This document shows, in pieces, positions 61,880-64,000 of a stretch of 64,000 bases of DNA; within the stretch, counting starts at the first letter, position 1, and every line of letters begins with the position of its first letter. This DNA comes from Mycobacterium senriense. GTDB lineage: Bacteria; Actinomycetota; Actinomycetes; Mycobacteriales; Mycobacteriaceae. The stretch spans positions 1,612,001-1,676,000 of the forward strand of contig NZ_AP024828.1 of the NCBI RefSeq assembly GCF_019668465.1. The letters are read 5' to 3'. Made by a program: the position numbers and the translations under genes. A model generated the notes under the pieces. That model was not told the origin of the DNA. It worked only from the letters and a program-made list of their open reading frames with translations, and ran no database searches.

Positions 61880-62871
61880 CTGAGGTCCAAACCTTCGACG
61901 CCGCCGAGCGGGCGCTGATGGCGACGACGATCCGCAGACTGGCGGAGGAACTTGACGGAGCCGAGCTGGCGCAGGCACTCGATGCGTTCGGCTTCGCGGA
62001 CCTGCTCGCCGAGGCGCCCCGGGACGCGGTGTCGGCGCTGTTCGCCGCGCTTGGTCGCGCCGGATCGATGTCGACGTCACTACAGGATGTGCTTCTGCGA
62101 CCGCTCGCCGAATACCTGCCTGCGGCGACGACAGGATGCAATGTCGTGCTGCCGGGAGTCGGCGCCGACCTGGTCGGCGCGACCAGCGGCGACTCGCTCG
62201 CTGTGCGCGGCCTGGTCATCGGGGCGCGGCCGGCTCGGAGCTATGTCGCGCCGGTCGCGATCGGCGGTGAGCTGGCCTGGGTTGGCCTGCAGGAGTCCTC
62301 GGGGGTCTCGACGCGACGGATTGATGGTCTTGATCCGGCGCTGGCGATGACCGAGGTCAGCGGCGTCGACGTGCCGGCCGACGTGATCCTGGCGGGCGAG
62401 CAAGCGGTGGCGGCTTGGGATGCGGTGGCGACGGCAGGCCGGCTGGCACTCGGATACCAGATCGTCGGAGCTGTCGGGCAGATGATCGACCTTGCGGTCG
62501 AACATGCCTGCAGCCGAGTGCAATTCGGCCGGCCCATCGGCTCCTTTCAAGCGGTGCGCACCCGGCTGGCCGACGCACACGTCGCTCGCGAGGGCGCCGC
62601 CGCGGCCCTCGCGTCGGCCTGGGACGCCGACGACCCGGTTTTGGCGGGACTGCTCGCGAAGTCGTTGGCGGGGCGCGCGGCCCGCGTCGCCGCGACCCAG
62701 TGCCAGCAGGTGCTGGCCGGCATCGGCTTCACCGCCGAGCATCCCTTCCACCGCTTCTTGGCCCGTGCGCTGGTGCTGGATTCAGTGCTGGGCTCGGCCA
62801 GCGAACTGCCCACTGTGATCGGCGCCCGTTTGATTTCGGCAGGGACGATCCCCCGGCTGGTCGAGCTGTGA
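61876..62871 (+). CDS. Acyl-CoA dehydrogenase, small/atypical subunit
   Basis: 331 aa, short for the family. The C-terminal helical domain is clear (CSRVQFGRPIGSFQAVRTRLADAH), while the N-terminal and beta domains are reduced and the YGGTSEIQ-type signature is missing. This is the pattern of the partner subunit in heteromeric mycobacterial ACADs, where the two chains share the FAD sites. Coupled on both sides by 4-bp overlaps, with the ACAD before it and the hydratase after it. Confidence 0.85.
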   Translation: MTEVQTFDAAERALMATTIRRLAEELDGAELAQALDAFGFADLLAEAPRDAVSALFAALGRAGSMSTSLQDVLLRPLAEYLPAATTGCNVVLPGVGADLVGATSGDSLAVRGLVIGARPARSYVAPVAIGGELAWVGLQESSGVSTRRIDGLDPALAMTEVSGVDVPADVILAGEQAVAAWDAVATAGRLALGYQIVGAVGQMIDLAVEHACSRVQFGRPIGSFQAVRTRLADAHVAREGAAAALASAWDADDPVLAGLLAKSLAGRAARVAATQCQQVLAGIGFTAEHPFHRFLARALVLDSVLGSASELPTVIGARLISAGTIPRLVEL

Positions 62872-63677
62872 GCGGCGATCTGTCCAGCGCGGATACGCAC
62901 CCGGCCGTCGTCGTCGACCGTGTCGGATCGGTGGCCCACGTGACCCTGGCCCGGCCGGAGAAGGCCAACGCCATGGACGCCGAGATCACCGATGCCCTGC
63001 TCAAAGTGGTCCTGGCGCTGCGTGACGACCCCGACGTGCACGCGATGGTGCTCACCGGTCAGGGCAACGCGTTTAGCGCCGGCGGGGACTTCGAGACCAT
63101 CCGCGCGATGCGCGTTGATCGTCCTCTACGCGACACCGTGCTGGCCGCCCACCAGGAACTGTTCTGGGCAATGATGCGCGTGCCGTTTCCGACTGTCGCC
63201 GCCGTCAACGGCGCCGCGGTCGGCGCCGGGGTCACCGTGGCGCTGCTGTGCGACCTGGTCGTCATGGCCGAAGACACCTTCTTCAGCGACCCGCGGGTCT
63301 CGCTGGGGCTGCTCGACGGCGCTGGCGGCTTGCTGCTTTGGCCGTTGCTGACCAGCCTGTCGGCCGCCAAGGAACATCTGCTCCTGGGAGACCGGGTCAG
63401 CGGCGTCGAAGCCCACCGCCTGGGGCTGGCGAACCGCGCGGTTCCGGCGTCCGAGGTGTTGGGGGAGGCGCTGCAGCTGGCCGAACGCCTCGCCGCGCTG
63501 CCGCCGCGGGCGGTCCAGCAGGCGCGCCAGCTGCTGAACTTCCACATCGATCGGGTCGCCCCGTTGCTGCCACTTTGTGCGCGCGCCGAAAGCGAGTGTT
63601 TTGACACCGAGGAGCATCGCGTGCTGCTGGAGCGGCTGAGCGCGCGAGTGGCAACCAAGAAGACGGGGACCCCGTAA
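62868..63677 (+). CDS. Enoyl-CoA hydratase/isomerase family protein
   Basis: 269 aa from GTG 62868, overlapping the ACAD stop. Crotonase fold: VTLARPEKANAMDAEI at the start, oxyanion-hole GNAFSAGGDFETI, and NGAAVGAGVTVALLCDLVVM. The usual catalytic Glu positions could not be assigned with certainty, so isomerase, hydratase or C-C hydrolase activity are all possible. It should act on the product of the ACAD pair. Confidence 0.88.
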   Translation: MSGDLSSADTHPAVVVDRVGSVAHVTLARPEKANAMDAEITDALLKVVLALRDDPDVHAMVLTGQGNAFSAGGDFETIRAMRVDRPLRDTVLAAHQELFWAMMRVPFPTVAAVNGAAVGAGVTVALLCDLVVMAEDTFFSDPRVSLGLLDGAGGLLLWPLLTSLSAAKEHLLLGDRVSGVEAHRLGLANRAVPASEVLGEALQLAERLAALPPRAVQQARQLLNFHIDRVAPLLPLCARAESECFDTEEHRVLLERLSARVATKKTGTP

Positions 63678-64000
63678 TGGGCCGCGTCGCCCTGGTCACG
63701 GGCGGGACCAGGGGGATAGGCCGTGCCATCACCGATCGGCTCGCGCACGCCGGAATCACGGTGGCCGCCGCGTACGCCCGCGATGCCGCCGCCGCACATG
63801 CGGTGCGCGACGACGCCGCGCGGTGCGGGGCCGCCGTCACCCTGCATCAGGCCGATGTCGGGGAACCGGCTTCCTGTCAGAGCCTGGTTGCCGAGGTTCT
63901 CGAGCAGCACGGGCGGCTGGATTATCTGGTCAACAACGCCGGGATGGTCAACGAAAAACGGCTCAGCGAGGTAAGCCCCGAGGACTGGCACCGCCAGGTC
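63677..64000 (+). CDS. SDR family oxidoreductase, 3' end outside window
   Basis: First 108 codons of a classical SDR: cofactor loop VTGGTRGIGRAIT at residue 7, then NNAG in VNNAGMVNEKRL. This part resembles 3-ketoacyl-ACP/acetoacetyl-CoA reductases. The ATG overlaps the hydratase stop (TAATG). The catalytic Tyr-Lys lies outside the window. It would oxidise or reduce the hydroxyacyl-CoA made by the hydratase. Confidence 0.85.
   Translation, partial: MGRVALVTGGTRGIGRAITDRLAHAGITVAAAYARDAAAAHAVRDDAARCGAAVTLHQADVGEPASCQSLVAEVLEQHGRLDYLVNNAGMVNEKRLSEVSPEDWHRQV

Noticed and set aside
1-64000. CRISPR arrays, rRNA and tRNA genes
   Set aside because: No regularly spaced repeats and no recognisable rRNA were seen. 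tRNA genes cannot be excluded by eye but none was identified, including at the island edges.

Overview
The window is a high-GC mycobacterial chromosome segment near the replication origin. Positions 1-36360 follow the Mycobacterium tuberculosis gene order that I recall for Rv0023-Rv0030, Rv0036c-Rv0047c and Rv0049-Rv0058. Landmarks are mtc28, leuS, ino1, ponA1, the rpsF-ssb-rpsR-rplI ribosomal operon and an intein-free dnaB. Rv0031-Rv0035 and Rv0048c are missing. Two blocks have been added: an ABC amino-acid transporter next to the MarR gene, and a four-gene operon (LLM oxidoreductase, sulfotransferase, TIM-barrel protein, DUF1214-like protein) between Rv0045c and ino1. Several genes have a TAnnnT -10 element 6-7 nt before the start codon, the usual leaderless mycobacterial layout.

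Directly after the dnaB stop codon the content changes. Positions 36361 to about 53260 are an accessory island with lower and more variable GC. It opens with a Tn7-like transposition module: tniQ1, a tnsA-like gene, tnsB (DDE transposase), tnsC (AAA+ ATPase), and a second large tniQ on the opposite strand. The tnsA reading frame is broken by one extra T. A perfect 22-bp palindrome lies between tniQ1 and tnsA. Beyond the module are an Xre regulator with three CTACTAGTAG operator-like palindromes, a frameshifted zinc-ribbon gene, an AAA+ ATPase with a damaged partner gene, an apparently intact Fic toxin-antitoxin pair, an orphan ribbon-helix-helix antitoxin, a truncated TnsA of a different subtype fused to a relic of the zinc-ribbon gene, and an MbcA/Xre-type antitoxin followed by only the first 49 codons of its RES toxin. 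I count three single-base frameshifts and three truncated genes in about 17 kb, against none in the 36 kb of core genes. This points to real decay in the island rather than general sequencing error.

Positions 53263-64000 are a catabolic cluster: a short-chain dehydrogenase and an aldehyde dehydrogenase read divergently from a promoter with a perfect 19-bp palindrome, then an alpha/beta hydrolase, a TetR regulator, a class III CoA-transferase, another SDR, a DHDPS-type aldolase, two adjacent and overlapping acyl-CoA dehydrogenases (probably one heteromeric enzyme), an enoyl-CoA hydratase and a final SDR cut by the window end. The logic is CoA activation followed by beta-oxidation-like steps on an unidentified carboxylic or cyclic substrate.

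All family assignments come from reading motifs and from memory of families; no database search was run.
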